Assembly (NCBI GenBank): GCA_947494145.1
Contig: CANLTZ010000003.1
Coordinates: 248,001 to 312,000 of the forward strand
DNA from: an uncultured Jannaschia sp.
GTDB taxonomy: Bacteria; Pseudomonadota; Alphaproteobacteria; Rhodobacterales; Rhodobacteraceae
Reading direction: 5' to 3'
Length of the DNA stretch: 64,000 nt
The position numbers were made by a program, and so were the translations under genes. Positions 51,574-63,534 of the stretch are shown in pieces. The stretch's first letter is position 1; every line of letters starts with the position of its first letter. A model generated the notes under the pieces. The model was not told where the DNA came from, made no database searches, and was given only the letters and a program-made list of their open reading frames with translations.

Positions 51574-53382
51574 TTAAACCACGACGCCTGCGCCGGTATC
51601 GGCGGGGCCAGCTTTGGTGCGGAAAACCTCGAACAATTCGCGTCCGATGCCGTGGGAATTTGCGCTGAGATCGGGATGGGTGATGGTCCGGTCGGCCACA
51701 CCTTCGGTCAAACAATCGAGTTTGCCGTTGGTCGCGTCATAGCGCAGGATATCGCCGTCTTGCAGCTTGGCGATCAGCCCGCCATCCAGCGCCTCGGGCG
51801 CCACATGGATGGCCGAGGGCACTTTGCCCGACGCGCCCGACATCCGCCCATCGGTGACCAGCGCCACCTTGTGCCCCCGTTGCAGCAGGACCGATAGCGA
51901 CGGGGTCAACGCGTGGAGTTCCGGCATCCCGTTGGCCTTGGGGCCTTGGTAGCGCAGCACGACGATGACATCGCGGTCGAGCTCTCCGGCTTTGAAGGCG
52001 GCTTTGACGGCGTCTTGGCTGTGAAAGATGCGGGCGGGGGCTTCGACCACGTGCAAGTCGGGCGCGACTGCGCTGATCTTGGTGACACCCAGGCCCAGAT
52101 TGCCGCGCATCTGGCGCAGGCCGCCCGTGGTGGCGAAAGCCTCTTGCGGGGTGCGCAGGATCTTGTCGTTCTGGCTTTCGCGCGGGCCCGGCGCCCAGAC
52201 CAAGCGGTCACCGTCGAGCTTCGGCTCATCGGCATAAGCCGACAGGCCCTTGCCCGCCACGGTCTGCACATCTTCATGCAGCAGCCCAGCGTCGAGCAAT
52301 TGCCCAATCATATAGGGCAGCCCGCCCGCGGCGTGGAAATGGTTCACATCGGCCAACCCGTTGGGATAGACGCGCGCCATCAGTGGGGTGACGCCCGAAA
52401 TCGCATCGAAATCGGCGCAGGTCAGATGGACGCCCGCCGCACGGGCCATGGCGATCAGGTGCAAGACCAGGTTTGTCGACCCTCCGGTGGCCATGAGGCC
52501 GACCAGACCGTTCACCCAAGCTTTCTCGTCTAGGATGTCGCAAACCGGCGTAAAGGCATTGCCCAGCGCGGTGATTTCGGTGGCGCGTTTGGCCGCGGCA
52601 TCGGTCATGGCGTCGCGCAGGGGCGTGCCGGGGTTAATGAAGCTGGCGCCCGGCAGGTGAAGGCCCATGAACTCCATCAGCATCTGGTTGGAATTGGCCG
52701 TGCCGTAGAAGGTGCAGGTGCCCGGCCCGTGGTAGGACGCCATTTCAGCGGCCATCAATTGGGCGCGGTCCACCTTGCCCTCGGCGAATTCGCGGCGCAC
52801 GCGGGCTTTGTCTTCGTTGGGCAGACCAGATGGCATGGGGCCCGCGGGCACAAAGATACCGGGCAAGTAGCCGAAGGTGGCGGCGGCGATGACGAGGCCC
52901 GGGACGATCTTGTCGCAGATACCCAGATAAAGTGCGGAATCGAACGTGTTGTGGCTGAGCGCCACACCGGTGGCCAGCGCGATCACGTCGCGGGAAAAGA
53001 GCGACATCTCCATCCCCGCCTGGCCTTGCGTGACGCCGTCGCACATGGCCGGAACGCCGCCCGCCACTTGGGCCGTGGCGCCCGCCGCACGGGCGGCGGC
53101 CTTGATGCGGTCGGGGTAGTCTTTGAAGGGCTGATGGGCGCTGAGCATGTCGTTGTAGGCAGTGACGATGCCGATATTGGGGCTGCGTTCGGCCACGAGG
53201 TCAGATTTGTCGCCCTCGGGCATGGCGGCATAGGCATGGGCCTGGTTGCCGCAATCGAGATGGCCGCGCCGGGGCCCCTGCTCGGCCTGGGCGTGCATCC
53301 GCGCCAGATAAGGTTCGCGCCAGGGACGGGAGCGTTCGCGGATACGGTCGGTGATTTCGTCGAGGCGGCTATCGAGCGGCAT
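51574..53382 (-). CDS. edd: 6-phosphogluconate dehydratase
   Basis: First Entner-Doudoroff enzyme, an iron-sulfur dehydratase of the IlvD/Edd family. 602 residues: '[21 protein letters not shown]', cluster Cys regions '[20 protein letters not shown]', '[19 protein letters not shown]' and '[18 protein letters not shown]', then '[19 protein letters not shown]' and '[23 protein letters not shown]'. Usual length for Edd. Confidence 0.95.
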   Translation of the reverse strand: MPLDSRLDEITDRIRERSRPWREPYLARMHAQAEQGPRRGHLDCGNQAHAYAAMPEGDKSDLVAERSPNIGIVTAYNDMLSAHQPFKDYPDRIKAAARAAGATAQVAGGVPAMCDGVTQGQAGMEMSLFSRDVIALATGVALSHNTFDSALYLGICDKIVPGLVIAAATFGYLPGIFVPAGPMPSGLPNEDKARVRREFAEGKVDRAQLMAAEMASYHGPGTCTFYGTANSNQMLMEFMGLHLPGASFINPGTPLRDAMTDAAAKRATEITALGNAFTPVCDILDEKAWVNGLVGLMATGGSTNLVLHLIAMARAAGVHLTCADFDAISGVTPLMARVYPNGLADVNHFHAAGGLPYMIGQLLDAGLLHEDVQTVAGKGLSAYADEPKLDGDRLVWAPGPRESQNDKILRTPQEAFATTGGLRQMRGNLGLGVTKISAVAPDLHVVEAPARIFHSQDAVKAAFKAGELDRDVIVVLRYQGPKANGMPELHALTPSLSVLLQRGHKVALVTDGRMSGASGKVPSAIHVAPEALDGGLIAKLQDGDILRYDATNGKLDCLTEGVADRTITHPDLSANSHGIGRELFEVFRTKAGPADTGAGVVV

Positions 53383-53474
53383 GGCATCCTCCGTTTACGC
53401 TCCACATGTCGTGTTAGCGGTAACAGTTCAAGGGGGAAAGCGGCCGGGTGGCGGATTTTCAGCGGTGACCAGGG

Positions 53475-54077
53475 TTAGCCTGGCCAGGGTTTGGCTTCGC
53501 CCGTGGCGGCGTCGAACGTGTCGTGTTGGCCATTCTCGATACGATGCACGACGCCCTGCCCGCCGGGCAAGGCTTCGGCCATTGTCGTGTCGCCCCCCAG
53601 GGCCGCGGCGCGCAGGAAGCGAGAGGTGATGCCATGGGTGAAGAGAAGCGCGGGGCCCCCCAAATCCAACAATAGGCTGCGGACCCGCGCCATGAGAGTG
53701 TCGAAGGTCTCGGCACCCGGGGCCACTGCATAGGGGGCGAGCAGCCCTGCCCCCGGGTCGATCTGTGCCCGGATGGCGTCGCGGTCGAGGCCTGTCCAGG
53801 CGCCCACGTCGATTTCGCTGAGCCGCAGGTCGGGCTCGGCCTTGCCCCCCAGATCCGCCAGCGCCAAAGCCGCCGTGTGCGCGGCGCGGCCTTGGGGACT
53901 GGTAAGGATGCGATGGGTCGCAGGCCCGATGCCTTGCGTCACCAGAAAGGCACCCACGCGGCGCGCCTGGGCCTCACCGGCTGCGGTCAGGGGCGAATCT
54001 TCGCGGCCCTGCCAGCGGCCTTCGCGGTTCCAGACCGTTTCACCATGGCGGCAGACCCAAAGCGCGTGGGGGTGCAT
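53475..54077 (-). CDS. Histidine phosphatase family (phosphoglycerate-mutase-like) protein
   Basis: 200 residues. 'LWVCRHGETVWNREGRWQGREDSPL' carries the R-H-G catalytic His; 'ILTSPQGRAAHTAALAL', 'LRLSEIDVGAWTGL' and 'ALLFTHGITSRFLRAAALG' (second His) complete the active site. Acts on a small phosphoester or phosphoprotein, unknown. ATG at 54077; the frame runs on into the tRNA region, which cannot be coding. Confidence 0.87.
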   Translation of the reverse strand: MHPHALWVCRHGETVWNREGRWQGREDSPLTAAGEAQARRVGAFLVTQGIGPATHRILTSPQGRAAHTAALALADLGGKAEPDLRLSEIDVGAWTGLDRDAIRAQIDPGAGLLAPYAVAPGAETFDTLMARVRSLLLDLGGPALLFTHGITSRFLRAAALGGDTTMAEALPGGQGVVHRIENGQHDTFDAATGEAKPWPG

Positions 54078-54102
54078 GTCCGGCCTTCCAAATGGGGGAA
54101 GA

Positions 54103-54178
54103 TGGTGGGTGGTGAGGGGCTCGAACCCCCGACATCCTCGGTGTAAACGAGACGCTCTACCAACTGAGCTAACCACCC
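54103..54178 (-). tRNA. tRNA-Val (anticodon TAC)
   Basis: 76 nt with encoded CCA; acceptor GGGTGGT/ACCACCC, D arm AGCTCAGTTGGTAGAGC, anticodon loop TTTACAC (TAC), T arm GGGGGTTCGAGCCCC. 68 bp downstream of a second tRNA-Val gene on the same strand. Confidence 0.95.
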
Positions 54179-54246
54179 CTTGGGCCTCGCGTAGCGCAGC
54201 ATTGGCCCCATCGCAAGGGTCGCGCGCCATGGCCCGGCAAAGGAAA

Positions 54247-54321
54247 TGGTGGGTGATGAGGGATTTGAACCCCCGACATCTTCGATGTGAACGAAGCGCT
54301 CTACCACTGAGCTAATCACCC
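54247..54321 (-). tRNA. tRNA-Val (anticodon CAC)
   Basis: 75 nt with encoded CCA; acceptor GGGTGAT/ATCACCC, anticodon stem CTTCG/CGAAG around loop TTCACAT (CAC), T arm GGGGGTTCAAATCCC. Transcribed before the tRNA-Val(TAC) gene, likely as one precursor. Confidence 0.95.
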
Positions 54322-54418
54322 GAACCGTGGCAGGCCTTTAGCCAAGTCGCGAAACGGGTTCAAGGCCGCATCACGGCTTTCGGCTTGTGGGGAGGCGGGC
54401 GATGCCGGACAAGCGGGC

Positions 54419-55330
54419 ATGGACCTGTCCGAAATCCTGGCGCGTATCGGCCGCGACATGGCCGTTGCCCCCGACCGGGGCAAGGTGGCGACCTATATCC
54501 CCGAACTGGCCTGCATCGACCCCGCACGCTTCGGCATGGCAGTGGCCACGGCCGATGGGCAATTGTTCTGCGTGGGCGATGCAGAGGTGCCGTTCTCGAT
54601 CCAGTCGGTGTCGAAAGTGTTCACCTTGGCGCTGGCCCTGGGCCGCCAGGGTGAGACCTTGTGGCAGCGCGTTGGCCGCGAGCCTTCGGGCCATGCGTTC
54701 AACTCGATCCTGCAATTGGAACATGAGGCGGGCATCCCGCGGAACCCGTTCATCAATGCGGGCGCGCTCGTGGTGACCGACGCGCTGCTGGCCGGACGCA
54801 GCCGCGACGACGTTCTGGCCGAGCTTCTGGGCTTCGTGCGCCAGGCGGCGGGGGATGACACCATCGGGATCGACGCTGCGGTGGCGGCGTCAGAAGCGGC
54901 CCATGGCGACCGCAACGCCGCGTTGGCCCATTTCATGGCGGCCCACGGCAACCTGAGGAACCCGGCCCATGAGACCTGCGCCGCCTATTTCAACCAATGC
55001 GCCATCGAGATGTCGTGCCGCCAACTGGCGCTCGCGGGGCGCTTTCTGGTGGGCGGGCCGGATATGCCCCGACGGATTCCCCCCTCGCCCCTGCGGCGCA
55101 TCCTGGCGTTGATGATGACCTGCGGCCACTACGATGCCTCTGGCGATTTCGCCTTCCGCGTCGGCCTTCCGGGCAAAAGCGGCGTGGGCGGCGGCATCCT
55201 GGTCATCGCCCCGGGCCGCGCCTCGATCGCGGTGTGGTCGCCGGGGTTGAACACCAACGGCAATTCTCAACTGGGCACCATCGCCATGGAACGCTTGGCC
55301 GCCAAGACTGACTGGACGGTCTTTAGCTGA
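54419..55330 (+). CDS. glsA: Glutaminase
   Basis: Hydrolyses glutamine to glutamate and ammonia. 303 residues, serine-dependent beta-lactamase-like fold: '[18 protein letters not shown]' with the S-x-x-K dyad, '[14 protein letters not shown]', '[13 protein letters not shown]', '[10 protein letters not shown]', '[35 protein letters not shown]'. Normal length for bacterial GlsA. Together with the Rieske-GOGAT-like gene it is the second glutamate/ammonia-related gene, but the two are far apart. Confidence 0.95.
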   Translation: MDLSEILARIGRDMAVAPDRGKVATYIPELACIDPARFGMAVATADGQLFCVGDAEVPFSIQSVSKVFTLALALGRQGETLWQRVGREPSGHAFNSILQLEHEAGIPRNPFINAGALVVTDALLAGRSRDDVLAELLGFVRQAAGDDTIGIDAAVAASEAAHGDRNAALAHFMAAHGNLRNPAHETCAAYFNQCAIEMSCRQLALAGRFLVGGPDMPRRIPPSPLRRILALMMTCGHYDASGDFAFRVGLPGKSGVGGGILVIAPGRASIAVWSPGLNTNGNSQLGTIAMERLAAKTDWTVFS

Positions 55331-55338
55331 CGCGCCCC

Positions 55339-55512
55339 TTCTTCCTGGCAAAAATATCCCCGCCGGAGGCATCCGACAGCAGATGCAGGCACGGCGCTTC
55401 GGGGCATGTCTGCCTCTTGTGCGCGGGCCTGGAGCTGCGCCTGCGCATTGTTCGAAACCGCGCGCGCCCGGCAGATGGGGGCCTCCGGCGGGGATATTTT
55501 TACCAGGAAGAA
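55339..55512. repeat. 32-bp near-perfect inverted pair of the gene-3' repeat (copies e and f)
   Basis: 55339-55370 and 55481-55512 are inverted copies with one mismatch over 32 bp; each contains the GGGGATATTTTT(G/A)CCAGG box plus GGAGGC/GCCTCC flank. The copies face away from each other's genes: e lies on the minus strand (lon side), f on the plus strand (glsA side). The 110 bp between show no gene. A transcript through it could form a very long hairpin. Confidence 0.7.
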
Positions 55513-55523
55513 ACGCGCATCTA

Positions 55524-55634
55524 TAGCGGTTCTCGAAAAATCTGAAACATCAGCCTTTCGAAAAACGTCTTAACATCAATCTGATAAGAGGACGCTTTTC
55601 GGAAATGCTGAGTCAGGTTTTCCGAAAACCGCTG
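55524..55634. mobile_element. MITE-like palindromic element, 111 bp, flanked by TA
   Basis: Imperfect inverted arms of about 45 bp: left begins TAGCGGTTCTCGAAAAATCT, right (reverse complement) CAGCGGTTTTCGGAAAACCT, continuing with CAGC.TTTC.GAAAA.CGTC in both. TA dinucleotides at 55522-55523 and 55635-55636 fit the target duplication of IS630/mariner-type elements. No coding capacity. A decayed half copy lies at 30120. Mobility in trans is inferred. Confidence 0.6.
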
Positions 55635-55670
55635 TAGGAAATGGGAGTGGCGTGCGATTTGTAAAGGATA

Positions 55671-55698
55671 AAGGGCCCCGTCGCAGAACGGGGCCCTT
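55671..55698. terminator. Bidirectional stem-loop terminator downstream of lon
   Basis: AAGGGCCCCGT (55671-55681) pairs with ACGGGGCCCTT (55688-55698), 11-bp stem with 6-nt loop; T residues follow on the plus strand (55697-55700) and TTT on the minus strand. Ends lon 20 bases after its stop. Confidence 0.85.
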
Positions 55699-55718
55699 TT
55701 GAGTGCTTGAAAGCAGGC

Positions 55719-58118
55719 TTAGTGGGCGCGGGCGCCTTCGACATCGCCGCCCGAAGCTTTGGCGGCCAGGGCCGCGGCCTCTTCGGCGGCTTCGTCCCAT
55801 TCGATGCCTTCGGGCTCTGATGTCAGGGCCAGTTTGAGCACTTCAGAGACGTGTTTGACGGGGATGATTTCCAGCCCCTCCTTCACGTTGTCGGGCAGCT
55901 CGGCCAGGTCCTTTTCGTTTTCCTCGGGGATGAGGACGGTTTTGATCCCCCCGCGGAGCGCTGCGAGCAGCTTTTCCTTCAGGCCGCCGATGGGCATGGC
56001 GTTACCGCGCAAGGACACTTCGCCCGTCATGGCGATGTCACGGCGCACCGGGATCTGCGCAAGCACCGAGACGATGGACGTCACCATGGCCAGACCCGCC
56101 GACGGCCCGTCCTTGGGCGTGGCGCCGTCGGGCACGTGGACGTGGATGTCCATCGTGTCGAATTTGGGCGGCTTCACCCCGATAGACGGCGCGATGGAGC
56201 GGACATAGCTCGACGCTGCGTCGATCGATTCCTTCATCACGTCGCCCAGCTTGCCGGTGGTCTTCATCCGACCCTTGCCCGGCAGTTTGAGCGCCTCGAT
56301 ATGCAGCAGATCGCCGCCCACCGACGTGTAGGCCAGTCCGGTGACAACACCGATCTGATCTTCATCTTCGGCCAGGCCGAAGCGGAACTTCTTCACGCCC
56401 AGGAAATCGTCCAGGTTATCGGTCGTCACATGGACCGAGGTCTCTTTCTTGCCGACGATCTTGGTCACCGCCTTGCGGGCGATCTTGGCCAATTCCCGCT
56501 CCATGTTCCGCACGCCCGCTTCGCGGGTATAGGTCCGGACCATTTCGTGGAGTACGGCATCGTCGATCTCGAACTCGCCCTTGCGCAGGCCGTGGTTCTT
56601 GATCTGCTTGGGCAGCAAGTGCTGCTTGGCGATTTCGACCTTTTCTTCCTCGGTGTATCCGGCGAGGCTGATGATCTCCATCCGGTCCAGAAGCGGGCCC
56701 GGCATGTTGTATGAATTGGCCGTGGTCAGGAACATCACGTTCGACAGGTCGTATTCGACCTCCATGTAGTGATCCACGAACGTGCCGTTTTGTTCGGGGT
56801 CCAGCACCTCCAACATGGCGGAGGCCGGGTCGCCCCGGAAATCCTGGCCCATCTTGTCGATTTCATCGAGCAGGATCAGCGGGTTCGTGGTCTTGGCCTT
56901 TTTCAGAGCCTGGATGATCTTGCCCGGCATGGAGCCGATATAGGTGCGCCGGTGGCCGCGAATCTCGGATTCGTCGCGCACACCACCCAGCGAGATGCGG
57001 ATAAACTCGCGCCCGGTGGCTTTGGCGACCGACTTGCCCAACGACGTTTTGCCCACGCCCGGCGGGCCGACAAGGCACAGGATCGGACCCTTCAGCTTGG
57101 CCGAGCGGGCTTGCACGGCCAGGTATTCGACGATGCGCTCCTTCACCTTTTCCAGTCCATAGTGATCTTTATCAAGGACTTGCTGGGCCTTGTTAATGTC
57201 CTTCTTGACGCGCGACTTGGTGCCCCACGGGATGGACAGCATCCAATCCAGATAGTTGCGCACCACCGTGGCCTCAGCCGACATCGGGCTCATATTGCGC
57301 AGCTTCTTGAGCTCGCCCTCGGCCTTTTCGCGGGCTTCTTTGGACAGCTTCGTCTCTTCGATGCGCTTTTCCAGCTCGGCCACTTCGTTCTGGCCGTCTT
57401 CGCCGTCGCCCAACTCCTTCTGAATGGCCTTCATCTGCTCATTCAGGTAGTATTCCCGCTGGGTTCGCTCCATCTGCGATTTCACGCGGGATTTGATGCG
57501 TTTTTCCACCTGCAGGACGCTCATTTCGCCCTGCATCATGCCGAACACCTTTTCCAGGCGGTCGGAGACGGTGAGCATCTCAAGCAATTCCTGCTTCTGG
57601 GCCACTTCGATGCCCAGATGGCCAGAGACCAGATCCACCAGCTTGGCGGGATCCTGCGCTTCGGCCACGGCGCCCAAGGCTTCTTCGGGGATGTTCTTCT
57701 TGACCTTGGCGTAGCGCTCAAATTCTTCGGCCACCGACCGCATCAGCGCGTCGATCACGGCCTCATCGCCGCGGGCCTCATCCAGGCGTGCAGCTTCGGC
57801 TTCGAAGAATTGGTCGTTGTCGAGGAAGCGCGTGATCTTCACGCGGGCCCGACCTTCCACCAGAACCTTCACGGTACCGTCTGGAAGTTTGAGCAATTGC
57901 AGCACGTTGGCCAGAACGCCCACGCGATAGATGCCGTCTTGATCCGGCTCATCGGTGGCCGGGTCCACTTGGCTGGACAGCAAAATCTGCTTGTCGTCCT
58001 GCATCACCTCTTCCAGGGCGCGGACCGATTTTTCGCGGCCAACGAATAGAGGCACGATCATGTGGGGGAAGACCACGATATCGCGCAAAGGCAGGACGGG
58101 ATGAGTGGAAGTCGTCAT
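55719..58118 (-). CDS. lon: ATP-dependent protease Lon
   Basis: Cytosolic AAA+ serine protease for misfolded and regulatory proteins. 799 residues: N-domain '[20 protein letters not shown]', coiled region around '[32 protein letters not shown]', Walker A '[15 protein letters not shown]', '[25 protein letters not shown]', Walker B '[12 protein letters not shown]', and protease Ser in '[14 protein letters not shown]' with Lys in '[10 protein letters not shown]'. GAAAGGA precedes the ATG. Convergent to glsA. Confidence 0.97.
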   Translation of the reverse strand: MTTSTHPVLPLRDIVVFPHMIVPLFVGREKSVRALEEVMQDDKQILLSSQVDPATDEPDQDGIYRVGVLANVLQLLKLPDGTVKVLVEGRARVKITRFLDNDQFFEAEAARLDEARGDEAVIDALMRSVAEEFERYAKVKKNIPEEALGAVAEAQDPAKLVDLVSGHLGIEVAQKQELLEMLTVSDRLEKVFGMMQGEMSVLQVEKRIKSRVKSQMERTQREYYLNEQMKAIQKELGDGEDGQNEVAELEKRIEETKLSKEAREKAEGELKKLRNMSPMSAEATVVRNYLDWMLSIPWGTKSRVKKDINKAQQVLDKDHYGLEKVKERIVEYLAVQARSAKLKGPILCLVGPPGVGKTSLGKSVAKATGREFIRISLGGVRDESEIRGHRRTYIGSMPGKIIQALKKAKTTNPLILLDEIDKMGQDFRGDPASAMLEVLDPEQNGTFVDHYMEVEYDLSNVMFLTTANSYNMPGPLLDRMEIISLAGYTEEEKVEIAKQHLLPKQIKNHGLRKGEFEIDDAVLHEMVRTYTREAGVRNMERELAKIARKAVTKIVGKKETSVHVTTDNLDDFLGVKKFRFGLAEDEDQIGVVTGLAYTSVGGDLLHIEALKLPGKGRMKTTGKLGDVMKESIDAASSYVRSIAPSIGVKPPKFDTMDIHVHVPDGATPKDGPSAGLAMVTSIVSVLAQIPVRRDIAMTGEVSLRGNAMPIGGLKEKLLAALRGGIKTVLIPEENEKDLAELPDNVKEGLEIIPVKHVSEVLKLALTSEPEGIEWDEAAEEAAALAAKASGGDVEGARAH

Positions 58119-58402
58119 GTCTGATCCTTTCGCAAAGACCCCCCGCCCCGAGATCGGCAGCCTGGAGGACCTTCCGTTTCGGCTTCTCAGGTGGGGACGC
58201 TGCTCGCTTGCGTCAATGTGCAGGGTTCGTTCCCCGTCTAAGAGATCAATGTGACCGGGCCGCTTTCCAGGCGCAAGGGGCAGTCTTGCCGACTCAGACC
58301 GTCAGCGTTCGCAGTCTGCCACAGTTTTGCCATGCCTTCGATACGAAAACCGCCGCAATTCGACACCACGAGGCTGATTGTCAACAGCAAGGATTTAATT
58401 CC

Positions 58403-59611
58403 ATGAGCGCCCATTCCGAAAAAGCAGCATTTGAGATGGATCAGGCAACTTTCGCCGGACGCAAGGCCGCTGATGACAGCACGCTTCTCGCATATGCTGC
58501 GAAAGAATCGGGGCGGTCGGTGATGGATATCACCTTGTCGTTTCGCAAGCTGGCCAAATCAGTAGGGCGGGTGACGCTGACGGAATATATACGCTACGGC
58601 CTTTATCGGACAGATCGCCACGATGCAGCATCTGCCGCGGCGTTCATCGGCGATGCGCATCATTGGCCGCTGGCCCATACTTGCAATGACACCACCTGGA
58701 ACGCCGCGGCCGAGGACAAGGCCCTGGCGAACCTGATCCTTGGGTCTGGCGGAGTGGCCGTGGCCGAAACGTTGGCCGTTTTTGATATCTCGCTGCGAAG
58801 CTATCCAGGGGTGCCAAAGGTAGCCACGGCAGACGCATTGCGAGACGTTATCCTAGCCCATGGCGGCAAGGATATCTTCGCCAAGATGTTGGGTGGCATG
58901 GTTAGTTTCGGCGCGCTGCGCGTCATTCAGGCCGACGCAGACACGGTCCATTGTCTAGGGCATGAGCCCATGGGCTGGGCCAATCTGGTGCACGATGTGA
59001 TCGGTGAAAGACCGTATCTCTTTCAGCGAGAGCTTCGGAACGATCCCGCATTGACGCCCTACGCGGGCGCCCTGGCGACGGTGCGCAGTGTCAACATGAT
59101 GGGGCCGGACGGGGTGCAGGCGCCCTATGCTGCCATCAAGATGCCCCAGGGGACAAACGTCGCCGACGCCTTTTGGCGCCCAGGCAACTTGGCTTGTGCC
59201 GTCGATGTGGCGACCGGGCGCATCACATCCATCGCGCGGCGGGGTGAGTTTGAAATCGAATATCTGGACGACCATCCCGAAAACCCGGGCCTGATGGGCT
59301 TCACCCTGCCCCATTGGGACGCGCTGCGTGATATGAATGCGCGTGCTGCCCACCTGTTCGCCCCAATCCGCTACCAAAGCACCGACATCGCACTGACACC
59401 CGACGGGCCCGTGGTGGTGGAGCTGAACTATGGCGGCGGCTTCGACATAATACAAAATTGCCATGGCAAAGGGATGCTGGACGATACGTTCCGAGCCTTT
59501 GCGACCGATTGTGGATATGATTTCAACACGGGCGGGCGGGCGCAAGCCGAACAAGACACGGGCCCGAAACGGAGCGGATGGGTCAAAGGTTTGTTGAAGC
59601 GGAACGGCTGA
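58403..59611 (+). CDS. Sugar-transfer-associated ATP-grasp protein
   Basis: 402 residues. 'GYGLYRTDRHDAASAAAFI'-type 'YIRYGLYRTDRHD' N-terminal helices resemble the family's F/Y-x-x-Y-x-x-x segment; 'GKDIFAKMLGGMVSFGALRVI' corresponds to the ATP-binding lysine loop; 'PALTPYAGALATVRSVNMM' and 'NLACAVDVATGRITSI' to the 'P.svnTlRv' and 'vD..tG.i' blocks; 'PDGPVVVELNYGGGFDIIQNCHGKGML' to the metal-binding E-x-N end. Such proteins often sit in exopolysaccharide loci; here it is solitary. ATG at 58403 chosen after AAGGA; the open frame upstream to 58208 is not family-like. Confidence 0.72.
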   Translation: MSAHSEKAAFEMDQATFAGRKAADDSTLLAYAAKESGRSVMDITLSFRKLAKSVGRVTLTEYIRYGLYRTDRHDAASAAAFIGDAHHWPLAHTCNDTTWNAAAEDKALANLILGSGGVAVAETLAVFDISLRSYPGVPKVATADALRDVILAHGGKDIFAKMLGGMVSFGALRVIQADADTVHCLGHEPMGWANLVHDVIGERPYLFQRELRNDPALTPYAGALATVRSVNMMGPDGVQAPYAAIKMPQGTNVADAFWRPGNLACAVDVATGRITSIARRGEFEIEYLDDHPENPGLMGFTLPHWDALRDMNARAAHLFAPIRYQSTDIALTPDGPVVVELNYGGGFDIIQNCHGKGMLDDTFRAFATDCGYDFNTGGRAQAEQDTGPKRSGWVKGLLKRNG

Positions 59612-59829
59612 CGCAACGACCATGGGGCTGGTGGCGGCCTTCTTTGCTTCGGAGGGGTTGCTGCACATCCATCTTGACCGGGCGTCTGCGCGATTGGGAC
59701 ATTCCGATAAACCGCGACGGCGCGGCCGGGAAAACCGCGCTGGCGGCATCACGGAAGTTCCCGGCCTTTGCCACGACATTGCCCTAGGGTCATCTAACAT
59801 TGGCTACGACCTTTTCGCGAGTCGTTCCC

Positions 59830-60711
59830 ATGCTTCATCTTCTATATCGTCAGCGTCGCCGCATCCTGACATGTGCCCTTACCGCCGCGGCGGGGATATT
59901 CGTGCTTGTCGCCAATACCCTACCCGTTGGGTTCGCCGCGGCGGTCGGTGTTCCGATATGGGCCATCCTGATTGCGGGTCTTGCCGTCGGCGCCCTGGGT
60001 GGCGCGCTCTTTGCGGTCTTGATCGTCCTTGTCTTTCCAAGCCAACGCGTCGTGGCGGAGTTCAGTGGCATTGTCTTCTTTCTGGCCGCGCTGGCAATTA
60101 CGCAGCTTCCACCAGACCTTCTGGATGGTATCTACGGGGGCTTCGCCATCATCTTTGTGGCGCTCGCGATCAATGGGGTGATTTATGGCACCTGGCTTGA
60201 CCGGTTTCGCCTGAAACTGGACATCGGCGGCATCCGGCGGTTCCGCACTCCGCTGCCACCAGAAGACGCCTGGGCCAGTCTCGTCCCCGACCCGGACCAT
60301 CTGGACGATCATTGGGACCCGCTTTTGTCCAAGCTGGAACGCCACCCAGAAGACGATGCCAGCTTCGACGCGCGCTATCACCACGGCCAATCCATCTATC
60401 AGCACCAGACCATGACGTTTCTGGAGCGGGAGGCGCCCAGACGCGCCCGCTATCACCACACGGGCGAGGTCAGCGGACCGAACCAGCCGCTGGCCGAGGG
60501 CGTCTATGGGGTGGAGATCGAGCCCGATGGCAATGGGAGCCTTGTCACCATCACCTCCCACCATGCGGCGCTATTGCCGCGGGTGGCGCTGCTGATGTGG
60601 TTTGACGATGCGCTAGGCGACCAGACCGATTACATCCGCGCGCGCCACGAAGGCCGGCGCGATTGGTCCGTTACGGGCCGCTACCGACGAGAGGCGGCAG
60701 CCTTGTCCTGA
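59830..60711 (+). CDS. Membrane protein with C-terminal START/SRPBCC-like domain
   Basis: 293 residues. Four hydrophobic helices occupy ~10-125 ('TCALTAAAGIFVLVANTLPV', 'WAILIAGLAVGALGGALFAVLIVL', 'FSGIVFFLAALAITQL', 'GFAIIFVALAINGVI'). The soluble C-terminal half ('TPLPPEDAWASLVPDPDHLDDHWDPLLSKLE' ... 'ITSHHAALLPRVALLMWFDDALGDQTDYIRA') looks like a polyketide-cyclase/START fold with a long C-terminal helix. Function unknown. I use ATG 59830; TTG at 59800 would add ten residues. Convergent with tgt, 4 bp apart. Confidence 0.65.
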   Translation: MLHLLYRQRRRILTCALTAAAGIFVLVANTLPVGFAAAVGVPIWAILIAGLAVGALGGALFAVLIVLVFPSQRVVAEFSGIVFFLAALAITQLPPDLLDGIYGGFAIIFVALAINGVIYGTWLDRFRLKLDIGGIRRFRTPLPPEDAWASLVPDPDHLDDHWDPLLSKLERHPEDDASFDARYHHGQSIYQHQTMTFLEREAPRRARYHHTGEVSGPNQPLAEGVYGVEIEPDGNGSLVTITSHHAALLPRVALLMWFDDALGDQTDYIRARHEGRRDWSVTGRYRREAAALS

Positions 60712-60715
60712 CGGG

Positions 60716-62295
<1,580 letters not shown>

Positions 62296-62880
62296 ATGTT
62301 CCGCATCCTCGCACCCGCAATCGCCCTGCCGCTTCTGATGGCGGCCCCCCTGGCTGCGCAGTCGACCGACTCGTCGGATGTGACCTTTAATGACCCGCTT
62401 GCGCCCTCCGCGGCGTTCACCGCTTCGGGTCGGGCGGCCTATGACTGGACGGGGCCGTCCATCGGCGTGCAGTTCGGCTATATCGACGGCGACAATGGCG
62501 ACGAAGACGTGATCGGCGGTTTTCGCATTAACTATGACAATGATCTTGGCCGCTACGTGATTGGTGGCGGTGTCGACTACGACTTCACCAGCATCGATCT
62601 TGATGGCGGCAACGAGATTGAGGGTATCCTACGGCTCAAGGCACGTTTCGGCATCGATGGAGGACGCAGCCTGTATTACGTGACCGGCGGCTTCGCCTCG
62701 GCCATCGTGGAAAACGGCAGCGACGGTGACGGCTATTTCGTGGGCGGCGGCTACGAGGTCTTTTTGACCGACCGCGTGACGCTGGGCGCCGAAGTTCTGT
62801 TCCACGATTTCGATGATTTCAGCGGCGGTGAGAACGTCGACACCACAACGGCGCAGGTCTCGATCAACTTCCGGTTTTGA
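62296..62880 (+). CDS. Outer-membrane beta-barrel protein (Omp25/OmpW-like porin family)
   Basis: 194 residues. Signal peptide 'MFRILAPAIALPLLMAAPLAAQ'. The mature chain starts 'STDSSDVTFNDPLAPSAAF' and shows alternating strands ('YDWTGPSIGVQFGYIDGDNG', 'RYVIGGGVDYDFTSIDLDGG', 'LYYVTGGFASAIVENG', 'YFVGGGYEVFLTDRVTLGAEVLFHDF') ending 'QVSINFRF' with a terminal Phe, the BamA recognition signal. Acidic extracellular turns. Eight-stranded barrel predicted; function unknown, probably structural. Confidence 0.82.
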   Translation: MFRILAPAIALPLLMAAPLAAQSTDSSDVTFNDPLAPSAAFTASGRAAYDWTGPSIGVQFGYIDGDNGDEDVIGGFRINYDNDLGRYVIGGGVDYDFTSIDLDGGNEIEGILRLKARFGIDGGRSLYYVTGGFASAIVENGSDGDGYFVGGGYEVFLTDRVTLGAEVLFHDFDDFSGGENVDTTTAQVSINFRF

Positions 62881-62895
62881 TGGGTTTGGCCGGAC

Positions 62896-62924
62896 GGGGG
62901 CGCGCCACTCACGAACGCGCCCCC
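62896..62924 (+). terminator. Stem-loop downstream of the outer-membrane protein gene
   Basis: GGGGGCGCG (62896-62904) pairs with CGCGCCCCC (62916-62924), 9-bp perfect stem, 11-nt loop, 15 bases after the stop. No T run follows. Confidence 0.55.
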
Positions 62925-63168
62925 CTGCGGGACCGCCACCCTGTCAGAAGGGAAACGGATGCAGGACTAAGGTTTGGTCATCCAATGCCTTGTCTTTACG
63001 GCAACTCGAACTAAGAGCCAAGCCCCATCTCGTGACCGATCTGGAAACAATCCGCGTTTTCAGGGGGCAGCCGCATTGCCGCATTCAAGCCGCACCCCCC
63101 CCTTTACCCTCGGCCTCGCAATCCTTATCTTTTCGCTCGGTAAAAGACCGGACATCGAGGCGAGGCCC

Positions 63169-63534
63169 ATGGGTAGCGAGACGACCGAGCATCTGGAAGG
63201 CGCGCCGCTGATCGCCCCTTCCACCACAGATCACCCTTTGCATGAAGCGGTGGTCGATGCCTGCCGGTCGGTTTTCGACCCGGAAATCCCCGTGAACATC
63301 TACGATTTGGGGCTGGTTTATACGATCGACATCTCTTCTGAGAACGACGTGCGGGTCATAATGACGCTGACGGCACCGGGCTGCCCTGTTGCTGGCGAAA
63401 TGCCGGGATGGGTGGCGGATGCTGTGGCCTCGGTGCCCGGGTGCAAGACGGTGGATGTGGACCTCACGTGGGAACCGCCCTGGGGCATGGAAATGATGTC
63501 CGACGAAGCGCGGCTTGAACTGGGCTTCATGTAG
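63169..63534 (+). CDS. MIP18/SufT-like iron-sulfur assembly protein
   Basis: 121 residues. 'ACRSVFDPEIPVNIYDLGLVYTIDISSENDVRVIMTLTAPGCPVAGEMPGWVADAV' is the DUF59/MIP18 domain: the D-P-E-I-P-V-N-I-x-D-L-G-L-V and T-x-P-x-C-P motifs are complete, and the Cys in 'APGCPVA' is the reactive one. Helps mature Fe-S proteins, relevant in a window with several Fe-S enzymes. ATG at 63169 behind GAGGCGAGG. The iscA-type gene that often follows sufT is not visible before the window edge. Confidence 0.88.
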   Translation: MGSETTEHLEGAPLIAPSTTDHPLHEAVVDACRSVFDPEIPVNIYDLGLVYTIDISSENDVRVIMTLTAPGCPVAGEMPGWVADAVASVPGCKTVDVDLTWEPPWGMEMMSDEARLELGFM

